From Spizellomyces sp. 'palustris' (Eukaryota; Chytridiomycota; Chytridiomycetes; Spizellomycetales; Spizellomycetaceae), in the NCBI GenBank assembly GCA_006535965.1, contig QEAR01000042.1:1-64000 (forward strand): DNA of 64,000 bases. Reading direction: 5' to 3'. The position numbers and the translations under genes were made by a program. Within the stretch, counting starts at the first letter, position 1. Each line of letters begins with the position of its first letter. Shown piece after piece: positions 1 through 10,958 of the stretch. Under the pieces are notes generated by a model that did not search any database, had not been told where the DNA came from, and saw nothing but the letters and a program-made list of their open reading frames with translations.

Positions 1-823
1 GTATTTTCCCGCACACTATGAATGAGGGATGTGTGCATGTGCATGCAATGCATATAGTATGTATGCGTATATTGAGATCGCGATCCAACGAGTAAATCCG
101 ATAAGAACTGTTAATGAAGAGGGAGACAAAATACTCTGCAAGAAGGGCGGAGGGGCATTCTTGGAACTTGTAATTTTGAACACTTAACACTTCAGAGTGA
201 TTTCACTCAACGCACTCGTTCACTCACATACATACACACACACACATACTTGCGAGAATTGTCACTTACACAACGGACTCGTTCACTCACTTTTCACACT
301 TTGCGAGAGTAAGGGAAATTCCCCCTTTTTTATTCGTCAACTTGCGTGATATTATCCTCTTTCTCGAGATGTCCCTTTTCTCAGTCTGGGGTGATTGAGG
401 GTTTTATTTCAACAGAGCATTGCAACATTTGTCATCCTATTCACACACCCACACTCTTCTTTTGAGGATAAGTTGTGTATGCAATGCATGGCATGAACCC
501 TCTACATATGTTGTCATGTTCCATTCATATTCTTGCACAGCATTAGGTCTTTCTTTTTTGACGCCCCCTGCAACTGTCCCCCCCCCCCCCCCACCCATCT
601 AGTATAGATCTTTGCATAGTGTGTTTATTGACAGTGGGATATCAAGGGGACATGCTTAAAAGGATCTATAAAAGTGATTGGAACGGACCGCAGAGCAAAT
701 GTTTTTATCTTCTTTTGGACTAGTTGCTTCTAAAAGGATATACACACACACACACACGACAATCACTGGACAAAACACTGCGTGTTTGTTTTTTTTGCTA
801 CTGTTTGAATGTCCCCCTCTGTC
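1..823. other. Intergenic, simple-repeat rich
   Basis: No gene could be supported here. The stretch holds a CA microsatellite near 229-246, a run of about 13 C near 579-592, and another CA run near 741-757. The short reading frames have simple-repeat composition and no recognisable domain. Confidence 0.6.
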
Positions 824-1195
824 ATGTCTCAGCATGACCATCTGGACCCCCTTAAACGACTGGCAGCCGCCCTCCGCGCAGCACGCAACGACCCTTTACC
901 ACCTTCGTCTTCTTCTTCTTCTTCTTCTTCTTCTTCCTTTTTACTCCGCCGTCACCTCATCCGCTCCACATCCCTCCAACAACCCCACACTCCACAGACA
1001 CGTGTCCACCGCTCCATATCCTGTCCCGCCTCTCCCCGCATGTCCCACGCACACCGCTCATCCGTCTCATTTGGCGCCTTGACGGTTTATGCTTTTGATA
1101 GTGCCGAGGCCCCTGCTACGCGGTCGGGGAGTATTGTGAATTTGAGCTGTGGGACGCCCACGGCCACTGCAAAGGGCTCGATTTTTGTTTCATAG
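824..1195 (+). CDS. Hypothetical Ser-rich small protein
   Basis: This is an uninterrupted ATG frame of 123 codons. It opens with MSQHDHLDPL, followed by a short helix-like stretch rich in Leu, Ala and Arg, and then a serine run encoded by a TCT microsatellite. The remainder is rich in Ser, Thr and His with a more ordinary C-terminal third. I recognise no family. It lies about 300 bases upstream of the next gene on the same strand. It could be a real short gene, a first exon, or a chance frame through a microsatellite; the non-random N-terminus favours coding only weakly. Confidence 0.3.
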   Translation: MSQHDHLDPLKRLAAALRAARNDPLPPSSSSSSSSSSSFLLRRHLIRSTSLQQPHTPQTRVHRSISCPASPRMSHAHRSSVSFGALTVYAFDSAEAPATRSGSIVNLSCGTPTATAKGSIFVS

Positions 1196-1501
1196 AGTCT
1201 CTATATTTTTTGAGCGTTCCCGTTTAGCGTAAGGCAAGAGATGTAGGCAGCACCTTCCCCGTGTGTGAATAGAATCGGAAGAAACTTGCATTTTGTATTA
1301 AAGAAAATGGCCCATTGTTCTTGTCGCCGTTCCCATTGATTTGAAAACCTCATCTGCCTGCTTGCCAAACAAAAACTCCATAGCCAGAACACCCCAAAAC
1401 TCTTACACGTCACTTGGAAACACGTCACTACACATCCTTTTCACAAATAACGCTTGTCCATTCCAAAAAACGCTCTTGTCGACCTTGACTGTATTCCACT
1501 C

Positions 1502-2293
1502 ATGGACCTTAAAGGCTCTTGCCACTGCGGCCTCGTAACATTCACCTTCACATCCCACACACCCGTCCCCTACATGCACTGCTACTGGTACAGTAACCCT
1601 CTCTCTTTTCCATCTCACCCCAACTAACCAACAACCCCCCTATATTCATCTCCAGTTCGATTTGTCGCAAGACAGCTGGTGGAGGAGGGTACGCTATTAA
1701 TATCATGGGGGATGCGGAATCGTTGGTGGTGACGGGTCGTGAGCATGTCAAGTATGGAATGTTTTTGGTTTTTTTTAAAGTGTTTGATGATGGATCGTTG
1801 TGTGTGTGTGTGTGTTGCAAAAAAGGGTTTATCGTGCGAAAAAGAGCAAGGATTCGGACGAGTTGAGGTATAAACTCGATTGCATTGCCATATTGAAAAC
1901 TATTTTTTACAAAAAACGAACAAATGCTTTTTATTCTAGCACGAATCACCGACACTTTTGTCAAGACTGTGGATCCTTTCTCTGGGCTTTTGATGCAAGG
2001 TGAATAAAAAACAACACCATCTCATTAACCAAGTACCCACTATAACAACACATATTGCAAGTTGGCCACAATGGATCTACCCGTTCGCATCCGCAATCGA
2101 CACCCCCCTCCCACCCGCACCAAAAACCCAACACATTATGATCAACTCTAAAGCCAATTGGGTCTCGCTTCCCGAACCTCACGAAGAAGGAGGAAGAAAA
2201 GTGTTTGTCGTGCCTGGGGAACACTTGTTTTTTGACACGTACCCGGAAACGAGTATTGAAAAGATGCATCAGTCTGAGGGGTGGTGGGTTTAG
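1502..2293 (+). CDS. GFA/CENP-V family zinc protein (glutathione-dependent formaldehyde-activating enzyme-like)
   Basis: The product is a small zinc-binding protein of the GFA fold, a family that includes the bacterial enzyme condensing formaldehyde with glutathione and many fungal members of unknown substrate. Five exons (1502-1587, 1656-1751, 1826-1867, 1940-1999, 2062-2293) join to 171 residues with all phases agreeing. The zinc ligands are visible: SCHCG near residue 6, CYCSICRK near residue 27 and FCQDCGS near residue 85. The C-terminal part carries the usual tail with a PxxHxxxxxKxxW-like ending. The family length is about 130-180 residues, so this is full length. The substrate cannot be told from sequence; many eukaryotic members do not act on formaldehyde. 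The gene is convergent with the SUMO ligase gene downstream. Confidence 0.85.
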
Positions 2294-2370
2294 CCAAACG
2301 CGTGAATCTAGCTTTTTGTGAGATATTGAGTATACGTTGTGTGTGTATCATTGTATAATACCGTACGTCC

Positions 2371-2458
2371 AAAAGCAACGCACATCTTTCACCATTGCAT
2401 ACAGAAAAGCATCGCACATCTTTCACCATTGCATACAAAAAAGCATCGCACATCTTTA
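2371..2458. repeat. Tandem repeat, unit about 34 bases, 2.5 copies
   Basis: A unit beginning AAAGCATCGCACATCTTTCA is repeated head to tail, two full copies and one partial, differing at a few bases. It lies in the short convergent spacer (2294-2665) between the GFA gene and the SP-RING gene, in their shared 3' regions. No coding or regulatory role is evident. Confidence 0.75.
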
Positions 2459-2665
2459 TTATATCTCTCTCTCAAAAAAAAAAACCTATCCTCTTTTTCC
2501 CCTCTTTCAACATTCTAACATCTACCCAAAAACCACCCCCTTTCACTAATTCCCCAGCATATCTACTCTAAAGGGAAAAGAAACACAACGCAATCATTAA
2601 ATTATGGTTTTTTTGTTAAAAACAAAAGGAGGGGGGAGGGGGGTATAATTAAACATTTTTATTTT

Positions 2666-4752
2666 TCACGTAAATCTCGGAGAAACGATACCAGCACACA
2701 TACCACCCACCCCACGAGGAGGTGAAGATGGTTGAGCCTCAACAGCAGCCTGATGAAAAATACGTTGAATTCTCACATCGCGGTCATCGACAGGTACGTT
2801 TCCTTGAGAGTGATCTTGACCCGTTCGATCCACCCAATACAATTTCTCTGGCTCATCTTGACATAAATCGACAATCGTGTTGCGTTTTTGTTTTTTGCGG
2901 GCGGGTTCGGTGTAGGGTGCGTGGGACCCGTTTGCGCGGACGATGCAGCGGGGTGCGTCCGGGTAGGCAGCTAGGAGATGAAGAAAGGGCTCGGAAACCG
3001 TCAAGTCCTATATTTAACTTGTTAAAAAAACAAATATTTTATGAAATGTAAAAGAAATGGGGTATATACCGTCTTGTCAATCACGTCGTTACAGACGGCA
3101 CACTTCCATTTCGGACTTGATCGAGAGAGTTTGGCAAATGTCTATCAAAAAAACACTCTAGTCAACACTCACACTCAAACACACACAACACTTTGACACA
3201 CAACACATACCTCTAAATCAAAACACTGTACATGCCGACACATGCGTCCCTTGCCCGGCACCCCAATCCTCTTTAACGCAATCGGACACACAAGACTCAC
3301 AATCTGATCTCCAACCTGCACTGCATCGTCTTCCTCTCGTTCCGGTACACAGGGCTCTGAGGCACGGCTTGGCGAGGCAGAGAGGGTTGAGGCGGAGCGT
3401 TTGGTGGGGAGGGCTGCGGGGGCGATGAGGGGGTATGCTGGTCGGACGGGGGCAGAGTGTCGGCGGAGAAGAGAGGGGACTGGTGCTATTCATCATGGTT
3501 TTAGCATATTGTTACAAGTGCGAGGATATATATATACATACCAGGAACAGGTGCACAATTCCTCGATACACACATCTAAACACCGCAAAATAAGCATGAT
3601 GCCAACAAACCCCAGCAAAAAGAAAAAAACGTACGGGATTTTCCAACCGTCTCAAACACAGCATGGCCAACCCATGTGCAAAATCCTCTGGTCTAGCCTC
3701 AACAGAAATCGTCACGGTCTTTTTCTCAAATTTATCGGCCGTGAGGGCGGGGAGAAGGTTGATTTGCACACCATTGTACATGCCATTGGCTGGCTACATC
3801 CATAAAAGAAAATCAGTAAATAAACATCCATCATGCGTCCTTTTTTAGAGCATTATGAACCTACCAATAAACGCGTATCCTCTACAAAAATCCTCATCCG
3901 ACACAACATGGTCTCAGTACTCACCAACTCCCCCCCACTCCCCCGACCAGGTTGAAACAAGTACAACGCAACCGACATCCCCTCATGACTCCGACTACTC
4001 AATACACCCCGTCTCAAAATAGTTGCATCGACCACCATGACAAATTTCCGTTTTTGGTCCAAGGTGGTCATGCAGCGTTTATTGAGTATTTGGGAGGCGA
4101 GTTCGACGACTGGGGCTGCTACACCGGATTCACCTTGTGCTCTTGTTCGAGCGGTTTCAAACATGCGTTTCCATGCTGGGGGTGCAATGAGGAATTGAGA
4201 GGGGGGTGGGGATGATGATGAACAAGAGGGTTTGGGAATCGGGGTGGGTTTTGTTGTTCTTGTTGTTGGGGGTGTACTGGATTTTTTGGGTGCTTGTTCG
4301 GATTTGATGGGTACGTCCCCAGCAGATGCTGCCATGCCTCCTGGTCTCGTACTCGCTATCGTCGTATTGGTATTCATCGTCTTTGTCGTCATCGTCGTCG
4401 TTGTGGTCGTGGCACCAACAGATTGAGGCCGGACCCTCTTACCCGTCAACACAATATTATTCCCCATCTCCGTAACACGATGCATAGCATTCCGCGTCCC
4501 CTTTGGAATCGCAAAACTATTGCCCAAATTACTTGTTCGTTCCTGTATATGCGGCTCGTATTCAAATGTTGCGTAGTGTTGTGGGGGGTACATTGGTGGT
4601 GGTGGTGCCGGTGGTGGAGGGCCGTAACACCATTCTTCTGGTGGGTGCATCTCGGGATGCACAGCTAGTTGTTGGGGTTGTGCGTGCAGATCTGGGGGTG
4701 GATACCGGGGGTGAATGGGAAAGTAGTCGTAGGGAGCTGCGTAGTAGCTCAT
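2666..4752 (-). CDS. SIZ/PIAS-type SUMO E3 ligase with MIZ/SP-RING finger
   Basis: The product is likely a nuclear E3 that moves SUMO from the E2 (Ubc9) to substrates. Exon 1 (4752-3865) gives a Pro/His-rich N-terminus starting MSYYAAPYDY, then a low-complexity Thr/Ser stretch and a folded block that continues into exon 2 (3793-3635) and resembles the PINIT-like region. The finger is split over exons ending at 3211 and 3141-3070: CPIALKRIGVP, then GRMCRHVQCFDLE, then KWKCAVCND, which supplies the Cys/His/Cys pattern of SP-RING. The last exon (3007-2666) has a basic patch and an acidic SUMO-interaction-like VDLCQDE. The boundary of the exon between 3634 and about 3360 could not be fixed, because two frames look coding there. 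I see no SAP domain. ZMIZ-type proteins are the alternative. Confidence 0.85.
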
Positions 4753-6112
4753 CGTTTTGTTACGTTGACGACGGGAAAGATATGGAAAACAATGCAAAAA
4801 ATAACGTATTTTGTGGGTCCCGCTAATAAAAAACAACTGCAAGAGTTACGCAGTTTTAATAAAAACGGAATGTCGAGGTTTTCTTTGTTGGGGAAGAGGA
4901 GAACTGGCCCCGTTCGGGCGCGCAGTAGGCCCCAACTTTAACAAAACGGACAGAAAAACCAACTACGGATATCTGCCAGTGTGCGTGTGTGTAGTGCGGT
5001 GCGTTTGCGTACGTGCCGGTCCTTTATACGCAGCGTTTTCGCCTTTTACGCTATCCAAACGCTGTCCGCTTTTGTTAATGTCATTTGCATCTCTAGCAGC
5101 AATCTTGGCAGTAACCCCTCGCGTTTGTCCTCTCGCGTTTTTCCTCAACACGCACACGCGCGCGCTCGAATAAGCAACCAAGAACTCCACACATACCTTG
5201 CAAGTTTCGTTTTCGACAAGACCAAGAAAAAACAAAACGACAAGAAACAGAGATCTAGTCTCCCTTTATATATTCCTCCACTGCGCGTTAAAAGTGTGCG
5301 TAATGTCTTGTCGGAGTTTTCCAGTCTGTGGGCTTTTGTTACAAAAAACCGTTTTTTAACAACAACACTGTAGGCCCCCCTCGGGCCATAAAATACCGCT
5401 CTTTTTGAACAAACCTTTTGAAATTCCATGCTTCTTCACTATACCCACAGAACGATGGGGGGGCCTTCATTCATAAAACACTAGTGTTCTTTTTTTAATT
5501 TTGTAATAGTGTGTGTCGTTCTCCTTTTGAGAGACCTCCTTTACGCGCAATGATGGTGTTCATTGATCTGCTGCGCAGAGGGTTTATGTGAGCAGACACT
5601 TTTGTTGGAATTGTTCGCTGCGCATTTTACAGGGTCTGTTCTGCTTTAGACATACAGTATGTACGTACGTATGTACGTATGTGTGTGTGTTGTTTATGGG
5701 AGGTTGATGGGAGGTTTATGGGAGATGCCCAATTTGGTTTTTTGTTCTAGTTACTCTTGGCCTCTCCTCGTCGTTTCTCTCCCCAAAACTCGTTAACAAG
5801 GCACACTCACCAAATATGCCACTCCTCACCTCCTATTTTCTGGGCTCCAAAACACACGGATCCTTGAAGTGTTTGTTGCTTTCCGTGTTGCTTTCCTCAC
5901 ACATACGTCGTCAGAAGGCGTCCCGCTTGTCACGAGGCTAAAGTCCCCCCAAGGCACACTTCTAACTGATGGAGAGACCATCTTATGGGCTATACCCCAT
6001 CATTTGTTTTCCTTCATATCCAAATCATAAAAGAGAATAACAAACGGACAAACCAGACCTTCCCCCCAAATAAAATAAAAATAAAAACACTGAACTCGTT
6101 TGTTTTTACAAA
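4753..6112. other. Intergenic, divergent promoter region
   Basis: This is the shared upstream region of the SP-RING gene (minus) and the CBS gene (plus). It contains a GTAC/GTAT tetranucleotide microsatellite near 5656-5690 and a TTTATATATT motif near 5264 that may be a TATA element. None of the frames here resembles a protein. The sequence just before 6113 is A-rich, like a leader. Confidence 0.6.
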
Positions 6113-7441
6113 ATGTCCAAACTCGCTACAAACAGCCTCACCGACCTCCTCGGCACCATACCCATTCACAAGCTCTTAAACTCGATACCCACCCACTCAT
6201 GTTCCAAACACAGTAACCGGCTTGAACATTGTGCGCATGGACTGATATCTGATGGTGGTGGTGGTGGTGGTGATGATGGTACGATGCAAAGGACGGACCT
6301 TGTTGCTGTTGATAAGGATACGAGTATACGACAAGTCCTCGAGGTAAAATCATACTATTCGTTGTTGACAAGTTGAAAAAAATGGGTAAAAATAAACACC
6401 ATGTTTTTTCTTTATAGATTCTACGTCGACATGACCTCTGCTTCCTCCCCGTCTACGAAATAACTCTAGATAATACAAGACGATACCTCTCGACCGTCTC
6501 CTTTCTTGATATTTTTACCCTGTTTGGTTTATCCCCCATATCCGAGGAAGCCGGACTGCAATTTGATGAACAGAATCGAGACAAGACAAGCTTTTTTGAT
6601 AAGAAAGGTAACTGCTGTATGGGCCACAAACGCCTACTAGCACACAACTTGCTAAAAACGACTACAAGTCTCATCAATCATTAGCCTAACACCCCAATCC
6701 GCCAAACTCAACATCCTAACCTCCAACGACCCCATCCGCAAATCCTTTGACGTCCTCAACTCCCGTCTAAACGATCGAGCCCTCATTCGATTCACCCCCT
6801 GCACACCCGCAACCCTCACTCAAGACAACCTAGGCGAATCCCTCGATGAACCTTCATCAAACCCACTCCGCGTCATCACACAAAGCGATCCCATTAGATG
6901 GTTACATCCCTTCCTTCAAGACTCTTCAAGTTCCCACCTGGCTTGCATGACCGCAAAAGACTTGTACCTCCACGCAAAAAAATATGATACAGATACAGGG
7001 AATGGTATACCCGAATTCGCTGTCCACTCTTTTACACCCACCATGGTGTATTCCATTCCCTTGACAAGGGATTTAACAGCTGCATCGGCGTTTCGAGCCC
7101 TTTGGGACCGGAAACTTCCTTGTTGTGCTCTCGTGTGTCCACGTACCGGTCGTCTTGAAGCCGAGTGGTCGGCATTTGCGTTACGTGGATTGGATCCATT
7201 GAATCTGTCGAGTATGATGAAACCCGCGCTCCAGTTTTTGAAAGAAACGGGGCAGGAGGATGTTTTGACGGTTGTTTATGAGGATGAAGGGTTTTTGGAT
7301 GTTGTGGATAAGGTTGTTCGTGGTGGTGATAGACAGGTTTGGATTGTGGATCCATGTCGGAGGCCCGTAGGTGTGATTACATGTGGGGACTTGGTTGCGG
7401 CGGTTTGTACGGCTGTAGAGAGGACGGCAATGGAAGAGTGA
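6113..7441 (+). CDS. CBS-domain protein (AMPK-gamma/SNF4-like, four CBS motifs)
   Basis: Three exons (6113-6343, 6418-6607, 6669-7441) join to 397 residues with phases in agreement. The product has a paired-CBS architecture as in AMPK gamma subunits and related energy-sensing proteins. CBS1 covers about residues 55-120 (VLEILRRHDLCFLPVY and YLSTVSFLDIF), a second weaker unit lies around 150-215, a third around 250-330, and the fourth ends with VWIVDPCRRPVGVITCGDL. A Gly/Asp run from a GGT microsatellite lies near residue 47. These domains usually bind adenine nucleotides; whether this one partners a Snf1 kinase or is a stand-alone CBS protein cannot be decided. In the second intron, only an acceptor 61 bases after the donor keeps the frame open. 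Confidence 0.85.
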
Positions 7442-7642
7442 TGATGGGCGTCTCTTGTACGGTTTATGTATACATAGAGGGTATACTCTTTTGTGAATAC
7501 CTTTTGTTGGAACGCTTCCAAAAACCACATCATACCAACATCATGGCCTGTTTTGTACAAAAGTACTAGTGTGTATCAAAATATACAAGCAAAAAACCAA
7601 GTAAAAACACAATTACTACGATATACAATAACGTTTGCCTCT

Positions 7643-10600
7643 TCACGGCTTACCCACCCACCGATCACTCGGCAACACCTTGACCTCCCGTCCAAAACCC
7701 CGGCCACCCACACCACACTCCATTAAACAATCCACCACAAACGAATCATACCCAGGCGGCCCACACACAACACAACACCTCGTCCCCTCCTCGTCGGCGT
7801 CCTCTGCCAAATCCACACCACCCCCACTCTCGAATCCAATTTCAGTTAAAATGGCTTCAACGTGCTTTTGGGTTAATCGCCCTTGTTGAACAATACCCAG
7901 TTCAATAGGAGTGGTGACACTATCGACGAAATAGTACACGGCGAGTTGATCGGGATAGGACAACATGACGCCTTCCAGGACGTCGCGACCAAAGATTTCA
8001 TCTGGGGTGCGGATGGAATGAATCAAGACGAGCTTGCTGCTCGGGTTGCAAGGGGGTGCTGTTGCTGAGAGGGGGAAAACGCCTTCGGTCGAGGTTGTGA
8101 GGTTAATCCCAAGACACCAGCCGTCATAATACTGTGGTTAAAATTTGAAACATGTAAGCTTTGTCAAAAATAAACACTGGGGAAAAACACTGAACGACTT
8201 ACATGGTGTTTGGCCATGACGCGGTCACCCGGATTGAGAGCGAGTTCGTCAGGGATGGTGGGTATATACTCACTAGTGACCTGCACATCAATAAAAAAAC
8301 ACCAGAAATAAACATCACATTCATTCCAGTACTCTGAATCAAAGCCCAAAACTTACCACCAAAGGCACATAAACAGGCAACAGCACTTCATGTACAACCT
8401 GCAAAAAAGGAGCAATACCACTCCCCCCCGCAAAATAGCACAACCTCTTCTCGTCCCTTCCCATCCCCAAAGGACGCTCCACCCTCCTCCAAGCCTCTGG
8501 TAAAATACTCCCACCAAACGGTCCCCGAATCCGATACTGCCGATCACCCACTCGTTGCCGCTTCAGGAACCCCGTCATGGTCCCCAGATCGTACATTTTG
8601 ACGTGGATCTCAAACGCCGTCAAACTCCCCGTATAGGGCGTATAGTATCTTGATACCAACCGGTTATTAATGCGCATTTGCAATTCAATACATTGCCCAG
8701 GGATAAAGGCCTGGGACTCATGATCGCGGGTATCGTAAGGATATAGTAAGCAAAAACGGAGACGGTAGACAGGTGTACGGTTCCCAATCGCTGTTGGGTT
8801 GATGAGTTCCTTTTCAGTGAGAGCGTACCGACGGAACTCGTATCGATCAAATGGAATGCCTGTGCCAGAGGTTTCGGATTTAAGAGAAGGCGCAAGTGTC
8901 GTTGCCGATTCGTTAAACGCGGCGTCATCAGAAGGCATGAGCTCGCCAACGATCAAATCAGAGAGTTTCTGTAGGGCGAGTTTGGTATGTACATGGGTTC
9001 GTCGGGATTTTGTAATATGTCGCCAGTCCTGTTCGTTCATGGATGGGAGACGTCGTGCTGACTCAATGACGGATTGCATTACGCTCGGGGATATCGAGCC
9101 TGAGAAAGATCCTGACCGGACCCGGGTGACAGCCCCTGCATGGATGCGGTCAGGACGTTGGGCGGGCACAGCAGGTTTGGGGGTGAATTCATCAGCATCA
9201 AAGCCAGCTTCGTGAAAGTAATCGTTGCTGGAATACGAAAAAGAAGTTTTAGCAAATGTGCACAGGGCCGAGATCATCATATCGGTGGGCGCAACATGAA
9301 GGTTACCTAATGTCCGTTCCACACACTGCATGAAGGATAATTTGTCCACCCGGATGCGAACGAATCCACTTGGAAATATCATACACATATCGCGAGTTGG
9401 CAACTACCAGCATTTCGCCACCGAGGATCGTTTCATTCAACGTCTCCCATGTAAACGTCCTCATACCGGGCCTGAGCCGTTCTTGCATCATATCTACCTG
9501 CATGGCCGGGACATCCATCGTCTTGGCCGCTACGTACTTTCCTCCGCCGTTTTTCCCCTGCGAGGAAGGGGGTATTACCACGCCGCCCATGCCAACGTCT
9601 TTTCTCACAAGGCGACGACGGTAGTAGAATTCGGTCGCTAAAAACGCAGTGACCCATCCTGCAATCACCACAAAATAGAGAACCCAGACCACCACCACCC
9701 GAGGCTCGACAAAGGGGAACAAGGTATCAAGCCCCAGAAAAACCTGGACGACCGATGCCAACATTAACGTTGCACCCAAAAATCGATGAATAAGCCGAAT
9801 CACGGGTCGAATCCGATCCAGTTCTTCATTCCACAACCCCATCACATTCGGTATCCCCAACGAAAGCTGAACAACCAGGAACCCAATCAACGTCGCGCCC
9901 AATATCGAGTGTGGCCGATCCCAATACTGGACCTCGAGCAATATCACCGTCAAAAATATGCAGATGGCAACGATACCCGTTACTTGAGCGGAAATGTGAA
10001 AAACAATCCAACCATATTTGGACCGGAGATATCGGGCGTAAAATACAGAAGCAGGGAACAAGATCATCCACACCGATGCCATGCCAAACCCGTGCAGGGC
10101 CTTCAAATCAAAATTGGCCGTGTCGCGTGGGGCCATCATACCGTCCGCAAGATTGGCAACCATTGCCCCACGGTGCCCAGTATCGTGATACGAGAACCAC
10201 TCTCCGCGGTAGTTTTTCGTTGGTCGGGGATTGAAGGCCCAGAGCATCCGTGTTGCACCATGCACGTCAAGAGAATAGTGCAAAGAGTCATTTGCCCGCG
10301 TTCGGCGCTTGAAATGGCAGGACAGCTGCCCATTGCGGAACACGCCTTGAATGGGCGTTACCAGCTGATTAGGACCTTCGTTTTCATAGGGCGCAAGATA
10401 CTTTTTCATGGTGAAATGTTCATGAACTTTTACATTTTCACCTGTTGCCGCAAAAGAATGGCAAACATTCATCTCCCCTCTCAACATGCTAAAGTACAAA
10501 TTGGCATTGTTGGCAAATGACATTACATAGACGACATGGGCGTTCCAATAAACATCTTACCTTTCCCCATAGCCAATAGCGGCCCACGGTTTTGCTAGCG

Positions 10601-10958
10601 CTCCAGGATGACTTGGATCTGATGGCCCAGCAAGTACAAGCAGGATATGCAAGGCCTCATTCGCGGTCCCAGCATCCGTGAGATTGTATCGAATGAAAAA
10701 AGAGTAATTTCCTCCACCGTACGAAGTTTGGCCGGGTGCATCTTGGTAAAACAGTTGACCGAATCGTAAGGTAGCGGGATCAGGGAGTCCGACGGGCAAT
10801 GCCTCTTCTTCACCTGCGAGAGCGCTCACTGTGTTACCGTCATGCCGTGGTGTGATGTGCCCAGCTTGTGGATTTCCATTTGTTGATTGCAGGATAGCTA
10901 ATATACACAAGACGATCAACGAAACCCGGATCTTGATCCACCAAGTATCTTGTCCCAT
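7643..10958 (-). CDS. Five-module membrane redox enzyme: DOMON + cytochrome b561 + cytochrome b5 + FAD/NAD reductase with embedded SH3 domain
   Basis: Five exons (10958-10561, 10488-9307, 9227-8357, 8280-8203, 8131-7643) sum to 3018 bases, giving 1005 residues. In order: a signal peptide (about 1-28); a DOMON haem-binding domain with AIGYGESMLRGEM across the first splice; a cytochrome b561 core with the expected His in LHGFGM, FHISAQ, RPHSILG and LIHRFLG; a cytochrome b5 domain with HPGGQ and YFHEAG; and a ferredoxin-reductase-type module with RYYTPYTGS and RGPFGGS for FAD, FAGGSGIAPF and VVCGPPGYD for NAD(P). Electrons should run from cytosolic NAD(P)H through FAD, b5 and b561 to the DOMON outside. 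An SH3 domain (about residues 817-866, YIPTIPDELALNPGDRV and DGWCLG..GVFP) sits between the first and second strands of the NAD half. Likely role: ferric or ascorbate-type trans-membrane reduction. Confidence 0.92.

Noticed and set aside
229-260. CA-rich direct repeats near the window start as a possible CRISPR or telomeric array
   Set aside because: Simple microsatellite without unique spacers or telomere units.
9786-10520. Open plus-strand frame of 244 codons
   Set aside because: Lies entirely antisense to the cytochrome b561 and DOMON exons, whose splicing and haem motifs are certain; its own sequence is basic and domain-free.
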